Positions 31,127-42,261 are shown, counted from the stretch's first letter. The stretch: 64,000 bases of DNA from Porphyra umbilicalis (GCA_002049455.2 KV919144.1:1-64000); one strand, 5' to 3'. Translations and numbers: made by a program. The notes: generated by a model from the letters alone, not told the origin.

Positions 31127-32575
31127 CTACAGCTGGGCACGGTTGATCACGTCCGACAGGTAATTTCCAAAGGAAGACGCGGCGCGCGTGGCAGCCTCCC
31201 CGAGGTCAGCCACCTCCGCGCCTGCCTGGCGTAGCAAGTCGCCGGCAAGCTCCCCAAGGTCGTCCTCTGAGCCGCTCGGGCGCATGCCGCCGCCGCCACC
31301 ACCGCCACTGCCGCCGCCATACCCCCCGCCGCCGCCATACCCGCCGCCCCCGCCGCCGCCGCCACCATACCCACCGCTGCCGCCATAGCCGTCGCCGCCG
31401 CTCAACCCCCCCCCACCACGGAGGCCCGGCCCGCCGCCAATGCCCCCACGCTCGTCGCGCTCGTAGTACACGTCCGCGCCGCCGCCGCCGCCGCCGCCGC
31501 CGCTCGTGTCGGACGGATCCCGAAAGTCATCCGACGAAATGCCCTTGGAGTCGCCAAACCGCGACGTGATCTCCGCCGCCGACAGCTGCGGGGCGGCCGC
31601 CACCGCGGCGCCGCCGCCCATGGCGCCCGCAGCAAACGCGCCGCCACTAGCGGCGCCGCCCATCCCCCCAAACCCGCTGGTCATGCGGGCGCCCGGCAGC
31701 GCTGACCGCACCGCGTTGACCGCCGGCAGCGCGGGCATATCGGCGTCGGCCGGCACGTCCGAGCCGACCTTGGACCAGTCAATGGTCGACGTGGACGAGG
31801 CGGCGGCGGCGCCCCGGCCGCGACCGGCGCCCCCCGCGGGCGCGCGCACGGCGGCGCCGCCGCGGCCCTTGCGCGCGCCGCCCAGACCCCCACCGACACG
31901 ACGGGCACCCCCAGGCCGACCGCCCATCCCCCCGACCCGCACCGGCGGTTGCACAATGGCCGCCGGCGCGGGCGCCGGCGGCGGTGGCGGCCCCGCCGCG
32001 TCGAGCAGCGCGCCCGCGGCGGCGGCGGCCTTTGGCGAAATGCACACTGCCGGCGCGTCATCTTTTGGGCCGTCCACAATGTTGAGGGCGGCCACGCCCG
32101 CCTCCAGCCGAGCGGGAGCGCCCGCCTTGCCCGCCCCACCAGCGGCACCCGCTTTGCCCGCCACCGCCCCGTCGCCGCGCGCGGAGGCGTCGGCAGCCAG
32201 CGCCGCCGCCACCGCCTTGTCCAGGTACGTGCGGTACAGTTGCCCGACGCGCCCCGTGTAGCGGTCAGCGAGGAAGCCGCCCCCATCCGACGCGGCCCAG
32301 CCGTGGTCCTTGAAGAAAGCCCGCGCCTTGCCGTTGCCGCCCACGGTCATGGCGGTGAGGTCCCGTGGCGACCATGTGTCCATGACAACTGACCGCACAA
32401 AGGTAATGTGCGTGCCGAGGCCCCGGTGGTGACCCGAGCAGTCGAGGCACACAAAGATACCAAAGCGAGCCGACGCCCAAGAGGGGCTCTTCTGCCCACA
32501 GTCAAAGCACGACTTATTCTCGGCCTTGGTGCGCAAGCGTGCAAGCGCTTGTTGTGAGGCCGTCGGCGGCGCCAT
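31127..32575 (-). CDS. ArfGAP domain protein, ArfGAP2/3 (Glo3) type
   Basis: GTPase-activating protein for Arf1, expected on Golgi COPI coats. From ATG 32575 (MAPPTASQQALARL) the protein is 482 residues in one frame. The ArfGAP zinc finger is complete: Cys23, Cys26, Cys43, Cys46 in SCFDCGQKSPSW and FVCLDCSGHHRGLG, with the catalytic Arg51 and then THITFVRSVVMDTW. The middle is Ala/Gly-rich and disordered. Near 31550 the sequence ITSRFGDSKGISSDDFRD matches the Glo3 motif (FGxxKxISSD) that separates ArfGAP2/3 from ArfGAP1. A GGYGGGGGG tract follows, and the C-terminus LRQAGAEVADLGEAATRAAS is amphipathic, as expected for membrane sensing. An upstream open extension in the same frame lacks family similarity, so this start is preferred. 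Confidence 0.92.
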   Translation of the reverse strand: MAPPTASQQALARLRTKAENKSCFDCGQKSPSWASARFGIFVCLDCSGHHRGLGTHITFVRSVVMDTWSPRDLTAMTVGGNGKARAFFKDHGWAASDGGGFLADRYTGRVGQLYRTYLDKAVAAALAADASARGDGAVAGKAGAAGGAGKAGAPARLEAGVAALNIVDGPKDDAPAVCISPKAAAAAGALLDAAGPPPPPAPAPAAIVQPPVRVGGMGGRPGGARRVGGGLGGARKGRGGAAVRAPAGGAGRGRGAAAASSTSTIDWSKVGSDVPADADMPALPAVNAVRSALPGARMTSGFGGMGGAASGGAFAAGAMGGGAAVAAAPQLSAAEITSRFGDSKGISSDDFRDPSDTSGGGGGGGGADVYYERDERGGIGGGPGLRGGGGLSGGDGYGGSGGYGGGGGGGGGYGGGGGYGGGSGGGGGGGMRPSGSEDDLGELAGDLLRQAGAEVADLGEAATRAASSFGNYLSDVINRAQL

Positions 32576-33142
32576 GATGGGAAAGTCGCAGCAGCTGCAG
32601 GTGCAGCAGCGGCAGGCGCGGCGGCGGCGACAAAAAACAAGATGACTGCGGCGGAAGCGTGGTATTGAGAGGGGAAGACGGCAACGGCTGGTGCAACGGC
32701 CAGTGGGCCTCTGCTGAGCAGCGGGCGACCGACCGGTACGCGCTCCCTGTCCCCAACCGGAACAAACGGTGGCGAAATACGCCGATGCAGCAAGCGCAGC
32801 AATCAAGTGCTAGTAGTGGCTGCAGCGGGACGGCGATCGAGGCGCAGTTGCGGCTACGTCGCCGCAGTCGAGCAGGTAGGTACGAGAGCGCTGAGAGCGT
32901 GTTGCGCACAGGCGGCCGATGCTGTCAACCGCCAGTCCTGCCGCGGGCGACGCCGCGCGGAGGTGCCGGCTGACAACGGGGCGCAGGGGCGGTGGCGGAG
33001 GCAACAAACCGCCACAGCATGGTGGCTGGTTGCTCACAGAATGTAGTGCTTACATTAACGTCGAAAATATATGAAAAGTGCACCGCTCTTTTTCATGTTT
33101 CGTATTCCATGTCCTCGCCTAAAGTTTAAGGTTTAGTCTTTG
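32576..33142. other. 5' flank of the ArfGAP gene
   Basis: Intergenic sequence becoming AT-rich after 33040. Nothing beyond short open frames was found. It should contain the ArfGAP promoter. Confidence 0.5.
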
Positions 33143-33945
33143 GGGTTGTGCAACACGCCCCTTTTTGAAGGGCGTGCGGTCGTGCCACGTTAAGACACGC
33201 CCTAAACACGCCCTTCAACACTAAACACGCCCAACACACCCTAAAGTAACACCCACAATATCTCCAAGTAGCACCTACCAGTGCTCCGCCTAAACCGCTC
33301 CATGCGATACACAATCTTGGCGATGGCCAGATACTGTACCACGTCGTGTCAAACACATCCTTGAGCAGCACGTTGGTCTGACGAGGACCGCGGCCGCTGC
33401 CTGCCGCGCTCGACGCCCCACCCACATCCGCAGGGACACCCTCCGTGCGCCTGGCAGACGCTCACAAGATCAGACTCTCGGAGGCGAGGCGGCTGGCTGG
33501 CGCCATTGATTTCCGACGCTTCGTCGTTCGCTGTCGCCTCTCCCCGCTCGCGGCACGCCTGGGACTCCACGTCCAACTCGTGCTGCATGCTTCTGGCGTC
33601 GAATGCCAGGCCTGCGACCGCACGCGCGTCAGCGTCGTTCTCGTTGTCGGCAGCGGGGGGGGGGCTCCACCCGCCCCCGTCGTCATCATCGGGGCCCACC
33701 ATTCCGCCGGCATGTTGACCAAAATCGCCCACGCGGAACTCCAGTCACACCGTCTGGTGCGGCGCCGCCTCGTTGGCCAGCGCAGCTCGCATTTGCAGCA
33801 CCACCTTGGTCATGTCGGTCGATCGGTCAGTGTCGAGTCGGTTGCAATCCTTTCATGACCGCCTCACTGCAACCAGCCTAATAGTGCACATGAACCTGAA
33901 TTTAAACACGCGTAAAACACGCCCCAGGTTTGGGCAGGCGTGCTT
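33143..33945. mobile_element. Element-like segment with CACGCCC arrays (copy A)
   Basis: It begins GGGTTGTGCAACACGCCC, identical over 18 bp to the start of the segment at 52298. Five CACGCCC/GGGCGTG words fall in the first ~90 bp, and further copies at 33910-33945. The interior carries motif-free open frames on both strands. Arrays of one short word near both ends resemble subterminal transposase-binding sites of non-autonomous DNA transposons, and the TAGGGTTGTGCAA-like end of the other copy recalls hAT elements. A matching right terminal repeat was not found, so the right boundary is approximate. Confidence 0.45.
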
Positions 33946-34051
33946 CCTCGCCACATCTTATTCCACCTACTGTACATGGGTACTTGGTGGTCGATGCCAC
34001 CGATGCACGCTATTCAAGGAGAGAAGCCGCATAACACCATCATCAGAAACC

Positions 34052-34145
34052 TGTGCCCACCGGTCAGACCGTCCATCAATATTCTCAACCGGCGGTTGGC
34101 GCTTCTGACCGGCATCTCAACCGGGCTGTAGACCGGCCGGTTAGA
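34052..34145. repeat. Cluster of ACCGG words
   Basis: ACCGG/CCGGT occurs about six times in 90 bp (CACCGGTCAG, CAACCGGCGG, TGACCGGCAT, CAACCGGGCT, GACCGGCCGGTT). A second, looser cluster lies at about 38075-38150 (GGCCGGTC, GACCGGTGGG). The two may mark ends of one inserted segment, but this is weak. Confidence 0.4.
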
Positions 34146-37100
34146 TGAGCGTTTTGATCGGTGGTGAGTGTCGCGTCAGAAGGAGACACTTTGGTCCCGG
34201 TGTTTGACGTCCTCCCTCAACGGGCGCGACAGAGGGGTGGGCGATGGCAAGACAATCCCAGCTCTCACCTTCGAGGATCGTGCAAGGATCTAGATAACAC
34301 TTCAGGACCTCCGCGACATAATTCACGACACTTTGGAAGTGACATGTGTACTGATTGAAAATACGGGGTTGACCTCGAACTCAATCGCTAATGATCCATA
34401 TCCAGCGGATCTACCTACTGACGCGCGCTGCGCGCCATGCAGACGACACAGCGACCGGCACGACTGACAATGAAGCACCAAAGGTGCGGGCGGCAGCGGT
34501 CCCCAGGCCAGTCCCGACATCGGCATTACCAACATACATCCGCACTTGCTCCCGTGCGGCCGGGACTCCAACCATGCTCCACATCCTCCTCCTCTTTTCC
34601 ACCCTCGACCACGACCCCCACCCTACCCCCTCTTGTATGCACCAGCTATATCATGGAGAAGTCCGTTATCCTTTCTCTCTATGGCATGATCTTGTTGCTA
34701 CCCGACTGTTCACGGTTCCTTCCCCGTACGTTACACTGCGTCTCGGCGGACACTCTCTTGTCGTCCCCAACTCTTGTTACTAGAAATGTGCTGCTTGTTG
34801 GTGACATGGAGCCTACGTTTGGCCGTGTGAGAATCGGGCGATCCCTTCCGCTGGAGCAGTTTCTGATTCGGGTGCTTCGTTCCCAATGCGTGGCTTTGGC
34901 ATTCTGCTCAGCCTGTCTCATTAAAGAGGGCGCAAGCGCAACGAACAGCCTCGGCGCGTGTCAGAAAGTTGGACCAAAGGAATCTATTTGTGTCAAAAAA
35001 ACTTAAAGAAGCAACGATGCAAAAGATCCCGTGCAGGAGCGGCACTGTCCCTTGCAAGCCCAGCGCATCCCCGCACGTTTGGCTCGCCACAACCCCCAGC
35101 CCCCCCGGTCTGCCGCAACCGCCGGCTGCGGCCGCACCGCCAGCCACGCGGGGCGGCGGCGTCGCCACTCGCCCAATCGCCTGGGGCCGTCCCCCCCCCC
35201 GCGACACCCCCCCCTCCCCCCGACGCAGAGGCCGCGCGGGTGACAACGGAAAAGGACGGCAGGCGGCGGGGCGGGCGACGCGGGGGCCCCCCACCGCCCG
35301 CCGCTCGCTCGGAAGAAACAGTGAAAGGCACCGCGGCTCGCCCGCCCGCCCGCCCGCCCGCCCGGGGCACGCGGCCGACCCGACGATCGGGCCCCTACGG
35401 ACGACATCAGCTGCTGATCACTGCCACGCGCTGGCGCCACCCCCCCCCCGCCGTTCCCTCGTCTCCCTACTCCCCACCATGCCGCGCCACGCTGTTGCTG
35501 CCGCCGGCAGCCATGCGTGCGGAGACAACCACACGCGCGACACGCCCGCCGCCTGCAACCTCCGAGGCAATGCCGCCGCGCAGCTTGGTCACCCCCCGCC
35601 CGCAGGGTCGCCAGCGGCACGCGGCGGCCGCGCCACCCCCACGCCGACGGCGGCGCGGGCGGCGACGGCGGCGTGGGCCAACCAGCATCGACCAGACGCG
35701 CGCCTGTGCCGTGGCAGAAGTGCAGATTCATGGCTGTCGCGGCGGTGTGCGGGCCGCTAGAGGGGGCGCATTGCCACCTGCACGGGCGTCATTGCCCACC
35801 GTGGCCGCCGCCGCCGCCACAGTCGCCACGCATCCTCGCTGCGGACAAGGCGACAACGACGACGGCACCACCACCGCCGCGTGCCGCCACCGTCGCTACC
35901 GCCGCGTACGGCCACCGCCGCCGCCTCCGCCGCGTGCCGCCACCGCCGCCGCCACCACCGTCCTTCGCGACGCCAGGCGTGCACCCGCCACCCAGACGGG
36001 GCGGCGCGGGCCGCCGACCGCCGCCGCGGCGGCGCCACCGCACCTCCCCGCCCTCCCCCCCCCGCCCCACCCCACGGACGCGCACCGACGCCTTCGCGGG
36101 CAGCCCGTCATATGGGGAGGCCCCCACACCGCCGCAATGCCGCGACGCGTCGTCGTAAGCTCGCCAACAGAGGGGACGAACGCGCGTGGCGGCGGCAGCG
36201 GCGGCGGCGGCGGCACGGCAAAGGCCCCAACCGCTGCGTGCCGCGTCCCTATCTGGTAGCAGCGGCGACGTAGCGGTCGTCGACCCGCGCACTCTCGCCA
36301 TCCCCCATGACGCCGCTCTCGCAGCCTCGCCACACACGGCAGGCGCGTCCACCGCGACGGCTCCGTGTCGACGCGACGGCGGCGGGCGCGGCGGCGACCG
36401 CAGCAATGATCCGCCGCGCCGTTGCCGGCCAGTGCCCAACCGCCGGGGTGCGAGGCGGCAGCTCGAGCGGCCGCTTCCGGCTGTGTGGCCGCGGCGTCCC
36501 CGCGCGGCCGTGCCAGCAGTGGCCCACGCAACACGGGGCAGCGTCACCACTGCCGACACGCGGGTGCGGTGCACGCGGCCCCCGCCCCCCGTCCCTCTCA
36601 CCCCCCCCACCGCCAGCGGTGCGTCGCCTCCCGCCCGCCCCTCGAGAGCACCCTCCGCGGCGGGCGACCACCGCGGACCCGCCGCCGGCCGTCGGCCAGG
36701 GCGGCGGCCAATGCCAATGAAGACTGCGCGGGCGCCGCCCTCTCTGGGTGCGAGCGGCGGCTGTGGCCGCGCCGGTGGCGGCCGTCACGCCCGTGCCTGC
36801 ACCGACGGCGGTACGCTTCCCGCCGGTGTCAGTGGCGCCGCGGCGGCGGCCGCCGCCCGTGGCGCTCCGTAGCGCGGCGCCAGTCGACGACGCGACGTCG
36901 AAGGCGGCGGCAGCGCCCGCACCGCGCGTCGCTCGCCGCCACGCGGTGGCCGCCCGTTGGCCGCCTCGCTGCGGGGGGGCACCCGCGTGGCCGCCGCGTC
37001 AGCCGAAGGCGTCGTCACGTCTCACCTGGCAAGCGCAGCCGCGTTGGGGGCGGCGAGTGGCGTGCCATCCATGGAGGGCGGCGGTGGGGGGGGGGGGGGG

Positions 37101-37473
37101 GAGTAGGGTGCACTAAAGTTTAGGACACGATAGGAGCAGGGGGGGAGGGGGGGGGATGGCGTAGGACGCCGCGTCGCAGAATGGAGGAGCGCATTACGGG
37201 AGCCGCTACGGGAGGGGGCGGGCAAGGGGAGGGAACACCGTAAAGCTGGACCATCCTCCAATGCTTCATTGCCCTGGTAGGGTCGTCCCCGCAAAAGCTG
37301 GAGAGACCCGAGTCAAGCCGATCGCTGTCTGGGCCAATCAAACGCAGAAAAGCGCCTCTTTGCTACTCCTAGACTCACCTCTTTTTTGGCGGAACGACAA
37401 TAATGCACTGCAGCATGCACAAAAAGAACGAAAGCACTGTCACACTGACGCAGCGCTCATCACATTTCATAGA
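34146..37473. other. Spacer and unassigned GC-rich ORF region
   Basis: 34146-34950 is ordinary spacer. From 34958 to 36259 a 433-codon plus-strand frame is open. It is Pro/Arg/Ala-rich and ends QPVIWGGPHTAAMPRRVVVS then TEGTNARGGG, which could be a genuine disordered protein. No start context or domain supports it. 36260-37120 continues as GC-rich, motif-free sequence with Ala/Arg frames on both strands. 37120-37473 shows a G-run and AT-richer spacer. Confidence 0.25.
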
Positions 37474-37671
37474 GACGCGCTCAATCTTTGAAAGTCGACA
37501 TACAGGTGAGGGCACGCACAGGCGGTTTTGGCCATTGTGACCAGTACAGCCGATGACTCGGCTGAACAATCATCCAAAGAAGCGCTCAATCTTTGAAAGT
37601 CATCATACAGGTGAGGGTGCACACAGGCGATTTTGGCCATTGTGACCAGTACAGCCGATGACTCGGCTGAA
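37474..37671. repeat. 105-bp tandem duplication with hairpin
   Basis: Two copies with a 105-bp period share CGCTCAATCTTTGAAAGTC, CATACAGGTGAGGG, TTTTGGCCATTGTGACCAGT and ACAGCCGATGACTCGGCTGA. They are about 93 % identical. Each copy ends in the perfect hairpin CAGCCGA-TGAC-TCGGCTG. Only two copies are present and no coding role was found. Confidence 0.85.
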
Positions 37672-38179
37672 TTGTCACTGTTTATTCTCTACATTGCCCT
37701 CTTTTTCTTGGCAACTGCTCTATTGCTGTTTCTTCCAGTCGCCTGTGCGCTGCTGACTTTGACACGGGTGCCCGACACATCAGAAAAGAATTCGAGCACA
37801 ATGTTATAGCTCAAAATTAGAAGCGTGATACTACCGAGGCCAGAGTTACTCTCTCTGCCAGCGAAAATACAAATACGTAATGCGTATAAGTTTCAATTCG
37901 TGTAACCAAGTACGCGCCAGACGAGATCTCCACAGCCGCAAGATTGTAGCAACGGGCGGTCACCCAGGCAGATGGGCTGGTCCACGCCCCTCTCAGTGGG
38001 CTGTATTGAGCCCGTTGCTGGCACTGTGACTGGGGGGGGGATTTCCTGTTAGTTTCCTGTTCCGCAGCGAAAGCCTGATCGGCCGGTCAATCCTGGTTGG
38101 ATTTCCGACCAAGTCGCCCAGTTGACCGGTGGGCAACGGTTTCTGATGATTGGTTCCGGCTGACGGGTCGAACTCGCTT

Positions 38180-38192
38180 GAAGGTTCCAGAA
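38180..38192 (+). promoter_or_regulatory. Perfect three-unit heat-shock element
   Basis: GAAGGTTCCAGAA fits GAAnnTTCnnGAA exactly, the binding site for trimeric heat-shock factor. It lies about 325 bp before the TATA box and 517 bp before the Hsp70 start codon. This supports heat induction of the downstream gene. Confidence 0.75.
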
Positions 38193-38504
38193 TGCACTCG
38201 AGGCGCCCACTCACGGAACGATCTGGGATCACCGAGTCGGCTCCAGCAACTTCCATTGCCCTTTCAGCCAGCAAGCGGCGCGTCGAACGCGTGCGTCGGC
38301 GACGCACGGCGCGCACGTGCTGGCAGACTTGCCACTCGCAGCCACGGGTCTGCGGGCAGGGTGCGTGCACCTCGCCGCTGCCTTGCTGCAACCATGCGCG
38401 GTGCGGCACCACGTGCTGCTGTGCGGGTGTACGGCAAGCCCATGTGGGCAAGACCGAGCCCGGCCTCTAGATGTACGTTCGCGGCGGTCGGGCAGCACCC
38501 AGAC

Positions 38505-38510
38505 TATAAA
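38505..38510 (+). promoter_or_regulatory. TATA box of Hsp70
   Basis: TATAAA in the context AGACTATAAAGACC, about 200 bp before the Hsp70 ATG, is a good core-promoter candidate. A transcription start near 38535-38540 would give a 5' UTR of about 170 bp. Confidence 0.6.
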
Positions 38511-38708
38511 GACCAAGCGCCCCGGTGCCGTTCTCCAACCATCGCTGCTCTCCATTCCTCACCGTGTCTTCACCACACCTGCATGCCACTCCCCCGCGTG
38601 CCGGCCCTGCACGAGTGACCCCACGCTGCGCCCACACCCGCGCTCCTACTTCCTCATCCCCTTTCCCCTGCACCCTCCTCTTTGTTGCTGACACCCCCCA
38701 CGGGCACT

Positions 38709-40751
38709 ATGGGTGGCCCCACCATTGGCATCGACCTCGGCACGACGTACTCATGCGTCGGCTACTGGGCGGACGACCGGGTGGAGATTATTGCCAACGA
38801 CCAAGGCAACCGTACGACGCCGAGCTTTGTGGCCTTTACGGCGCAGGAGCGCCTCGTCGGTGACGCGGCCAAGAATCAGGCGGCGGTCAACGCAGCCAAC
38901 ACCGTCTACGATGTGAAGCGCCTCATTGGCCGCAAGATGTCTGAGCCGTCTGTGCAGCGCGACCTCAAGCACTTCTCCTACACGGTTGCGAGCAAGGACG
39001 GCAAGCCGTTTGTGGATGTGGAGGTCAAGGGCAGCCGCAAGCAGTTTTCCCCAGAGGAGATTAGCGCGATGGTCCTGTCCAAGATGCGCGAGGTGGCCGA
39101 GTCGTACCTCGGCAAGGAGGTCAAGGACGCGGTCGTGACGGTGCCCGCCTACTTCAACGACTCGCAGCGGCAGGCGACCAAGGACGCGGGCCTGATTGCG
39201 GGCCTCAACGTGACGCGCATCATCAACGAGCCGACCGCGGCGGCCATTGCGTATGGGTTGGACCAGAAGAAGTCGGCGGCCGCGTCCCGCGGCGAGCGCA
39301 TCGTGCTCATCTTTGACCTCGGCGGCGGCACGTTTGACGTGTCCCTCCTCTCCATCGACGAAGGGATCTTTGAGGTCAAGGCGACGGCGGGCGACACGCA
39401 CCTGGGCGGGGAGGACTTTGACAGCCGCATCGTGCAGCACCTGGCGGCCGAGTTTAAGCGCAAGAACAAGAAGGACCTGACGGGCAACGCGCGCTCCATG
39501 CGCCGCCTGCGCACGGCGTGCGAGCGGGCCAAGCGCACGCTCTCGTCGGCAACGCAAACGTCCATCGAGGTCGACTCGCTGTATGATGGCGTCGACTTTT
39601 ACACGTCGCTCTCCCGCGCCAAGTTTGAGGAGCTGTGCATGGACCTCTTCCGCAGCACCATGGACCCGGTGGAAAAGGTGCTCAAGGATTCGGGCATCTC
39701 CAAGGCCCAAGTCGACGACATTGTGCTCGTCGGCGGCTCGACGCGCATCCCCAAGGTGCAATCCCTCCTCTCTGACTTTTTCAACGGCAAGGACCTGTGC
39801 AAGAGCATCAACCCCGACGAGGCGGTCGCGTACGGCGCGGCAGTGCAGGCGGCCATCCTTTCGGGCGTCACGAGTGAGGCGACAAAGGATTTGCTGCTGC
39901 TGGACGTTGCGCCGCTGTCGCTCGGCATTGAGACGGCCGGTGGCGTCATGACCCCGCTCATCAAGCGCAACACCACCATTCCCACCAAGAAGCAGCAGAT
40001 CTTCTCAACCTACTCGGACAACCAGCCCGCCGTGACGATTCAGGTGTACGAGGGCGAGCGCGCCCGCACCAAGGATTGCGGCCTGCTTGGCAAGTTTGAC
40101 TTGACCGGCATCCCCCCGGCGCCGCGCGGCCAGCCACAGATTGAGGTCACCTTTGACGTGGACGCCAACGGTATTCTCAACGTGTCGGCGGTGGACAAGA
40201 GCACGGGCAAGCAGAACAAGATTACCATCACCAACGACAAGGGCCGCCTCTCCAAGGAGCAAGTCGAGGCGATGGTCCAGGAAGCCGAACAGTTCAAGGC
40301 GGAAGACGAGGCTGCCCGGGAGCGCATCGAGGCGCGCAACGGTCTCGAAGCGTACCTGTACAACATCAAGTCGTCTGTGCTGACCGACAAGGCCGTCAAG
40401 GACAAGCTGTCGGAAGACGACCAGTCGACGCTCGAGCGGACGATCACCAACGCGCTCGAGTGGTTGGAGAGCCACGACGACTCGGACAAGGAGTCGTACG
40501 AGCGCAAGCGCAAGGAAGTGGAGGAGGTCGTCACGCCCATCACCGCGCGCCTGCACCAGGCGGCTGGCGGCGGCGACGGTGGTGGTGCCGGCCCAATGCC
40601 GGGCGGCATGGGCGGCATGCCGGGCGGTATGGGTGGCATGCCGGGCGGCATGGGCGGTATGCCGGGCGGTATGCCGGGCGGCTTCCCTGGTGCCGGCGGC
40701 CCCGCCCCGATGGATACGGACCCGAACGTCACCGTGGAGGACATTGATTAG
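38709..40751 (+). CDS. HSP70: Cytosolic-type Hsp70 chaperone
   Basis: ATP-dependent chaperone of the cytosol/nucleus. From ATG 38709 ([20 protein letters not shown]) it is 680 residues, intronless and intact. The start is chosen because the family begins a few residues before [11 protein letters not shown]. Signatures seen: [27 protein letters not shown], the linker [15 protein letters not shown], and a full substrate-binding domain. The lid is followed by tandem GGMP units (about residues 630-660), typical of algal and protist cytosolic Hsp70. The C-terminus is TVEDID instead of the canonical EEVD, which normally docks TPR co-chaperones such as Hop and CHIP. There is no signal peptide or transit peptide. 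A perfect heat-shock element and a TATA box lie upstream, so it is probably heat-inducible. Confidence 0.97.
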   Translation: MGGPTIGIDLGTTYSCVGYWADDRVEIIANDQGNRTTPSFVAFTAQERLVGDAAKNQAAVNAANTVYDVKRLIGRKMSEPSVQRDLKHFSYTVASKDGKPFVDVEVKGSRKQFSPEEISAMVLSKMREVAESYLGKEVKDAVVTVPAYFNDSQRQATKDAGLIAGLNVTRIINEPTAAAIAYGLDQKKSAAASRGERIVLIFDLGGGTFDVSLLSIDEGIFEVKATAGDTHLGGEDFDSRIVQHLAAEFKRKNKKDLTGNARSMRRLRTACERAKRTLSSATQTSIEVDSLYDGVDFYTSLSRAKFEELCMDLFRSTMDPVEKVLKDSGISKAQVDDIVLVGGSTRIPKVQSLLSDFFNGKDLCKSINPDEAVAYGAAVQAAILSGVTSEATKDLLLLDVAPLSLGIETAGGVMTPLIKRNTTIPTKKQQIFSTYSDNQPAVTIQVYEGERARTKDCGLLGKFDLTGIPPAPRGQPQIEVTFDVDANGILNVSAVDKSTGKQNKITITNDKGRLSKEQVEAMVQEAEQFKAEDEAARERIEARNGLEAYLYNIKSSVLTDKAVKDKLSEDDQSTLERTITNALEWLESHDDSDKESYERKRKEVEEVVTPITARLHQAAGGGDGGGAGPMPGGMGGMPGGMGGMPGGMGGMPGGMPGGFPGAGGPAPMDTDPNVTVEDID

Positions 40752-41311
40752 GAGGGAGGTTTGTCTGCTTTTTATTCCCTGGCGGAGTGTTGATGGCGCC
40801 TTTCGCCAGAGCTCCCCGTTGCTACCGCTCGAGTCGGCCCCTGTGTGTGTAGTGTGTTGTTTGTAGGCGTGTGGCTTTCGAGTGCCTTTTTCTTCAAACA
40901 CTTCTCGTTGCACCTCTCTGCAGTCCCACCCGGACCGTGTCCCACCTTGTCCCGCACTCGTGGCACCGTGGTCAGCCCCTTGGCCGTGCTGCCGTCCACT
41001 TTCTGCGACTCCCGGACCGTGCCAGACCCCCGGCAGCGTACCTCCACCTACATCAGGTACGGTCCGTCTGGCGTGCGGGCGGGCGCAGGCACGCTGCAGG
41101 TTTCCGGCAGAAAAACGGCTGTTGGCGAAAACGGCTGGTTTTCCCATCGCCGGCTGCCAGCAGGAGCGGTGGCGCCCCCCCCTGCCGACGATAAATGGCT
41201 GGGCGCCATCCAGACCCCCACCGCCGCCACAATGGACGCAGAAAGAAAACGACAAGACTGCCAACGCCGGGGGCTCACTCCTGTACACGCTCCATCACGC
41301 CCCCCCCCCGC
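40752..41311. other. Spacer between convergent Hsp70 and VTA1
   Basis: Contains the 3' UTR of Hsp70, then GC-balanced sequence and finally the C-rich end of the VTA1 gene. No other gene or repeat was recognised. Confidence 0.6.
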
Positions 41312-42261
41312 TCACTCACGCGCCCCCCCCGTGCCCTCGAGCGCCCGCAGCGCGTCCCGCAGCGCCCACCGCGCGGCGGCCGCGTCCCCAAAATCCAACG
41401 CCGACGCCGCCTTTTTCGTCGCCCGCGCGGCCGCCAGGAGCGCGTCCCCCCCCCCCCCGCCGTGCCTACCCCCCCCCCGCCCCCCCTCCCCCCCCCCCCT
41501 CCCCCCCCCCCCTCCCCCCCCCCCCCTCCCCCCGCGCGCGCGCCAGCCGCTCCGCCATGGCCGTCAACGCCGGCGGCTCGACGGTGGCCCCCCCCAGCGA
41601 CGCCGCGAGCCCCCCCCGCCGCCCACCGCCGCCGCCGCCGCCGCGGCGGAGCGGCACGCCGCCCACGCAGCCGGCGGCGGCGGGCCGACGGTGCCGTCGG
41701 CAGCGCCGCCGCCGCCGCCGCCGCCGCCCCCACCCCCGTCGCCGAGCGCCCGCAGGATGTGGGCGACGGCGTAGCGCGCGCGCTCGGCGGTCGCGGCGGC
41801 GGGCACGCCCGCGGCGGCCGGGAGCCCCCCCCCCCCACCACCCCCCCCGCAAGCACCCCAGCACGTCGACGAGGACCGTCACGGCATAGTAGGCGCGCGC
41901 CGTCTCGACCCCCCCCCGCCCCTCCGCGAGCGCCCCGTCGGCAGACGCAACGACCGCGCGCAGCAGCGCCGCCGTGTCGGCCGCCGCGGCGGTGACGAGG
42001 GGGACGGGGCCCGCCCAGGCGGAGCGCGCGCCTTCGGCGGCGGCGAGGACGGTGCGGAGGAGGGCGCCGGTGGGGGTGCCCGCACCCCCGGCGGGGGGGG
42101 GGGGGCACCACCGAGGGCGACCGCGAGGGCGGTGAGGCGGCAGCCAAAGGCGACGGTCGGGTGCGTCGTCGACAGCTCCTCCGCGCGCGCGAGGTACTTG
42201 GCGATGGGGCGGAGCTCGGGGGGCCACGGTGAGGTGGGGGAGGGGGGGGAGGGGACGCCAT
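41312..42261 (-). CDS. VTA1: VTA1/LIP5-like ESCRT-III/Vps4 regulator
   Basis: Vta1 binds ESCRT-III and stimulates the Vps4 ATPase at multivesicular bodies. The gene is hidden because its pieces lie in different frames. The N-terminal MIT-type region PPELRPIAKYLARAEELSTT followed by HPTVAFGCRLTALAVAL matches the family start. ETARAYYAVTVLVDVLGCLR and ERARYAVAHILRALGDGG match the middle. The C-terminal ALDFGDAAAARWALRDALRA then LEGTGGARE and TGA (41312-41314) matches the VSL dimerisation domain that binds Vps4. The linker is Gly-rich. The probable start is ATG 42261 (MASPPPPP). Frame changes coincide with runs near 42235-42250, 42090-42110, 41825-41850 and 41450-41530. Length would be about 315 residues, normal for the family. 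Confidence 0.72.

Larger units (their letters stand above)
37672..38708. other. Upstream region of Hsp70
   Basis: AT-rich to about 37920, then increasingly GC-rich. It contains the loose CCGGT cluster (38075-38150), a heat-shock element and a TATA box, listed separately. Short open frames here are not supported as genes. Confidence 0.6.

Noticed and set aside
34958-36259. 433-codon plus-strand ORF as a confident gene
   Set aside because: Composition matches GC-rich non-coding reading, there is no domain, and the start is not supported. It is kept only as a note in the spacer entry.
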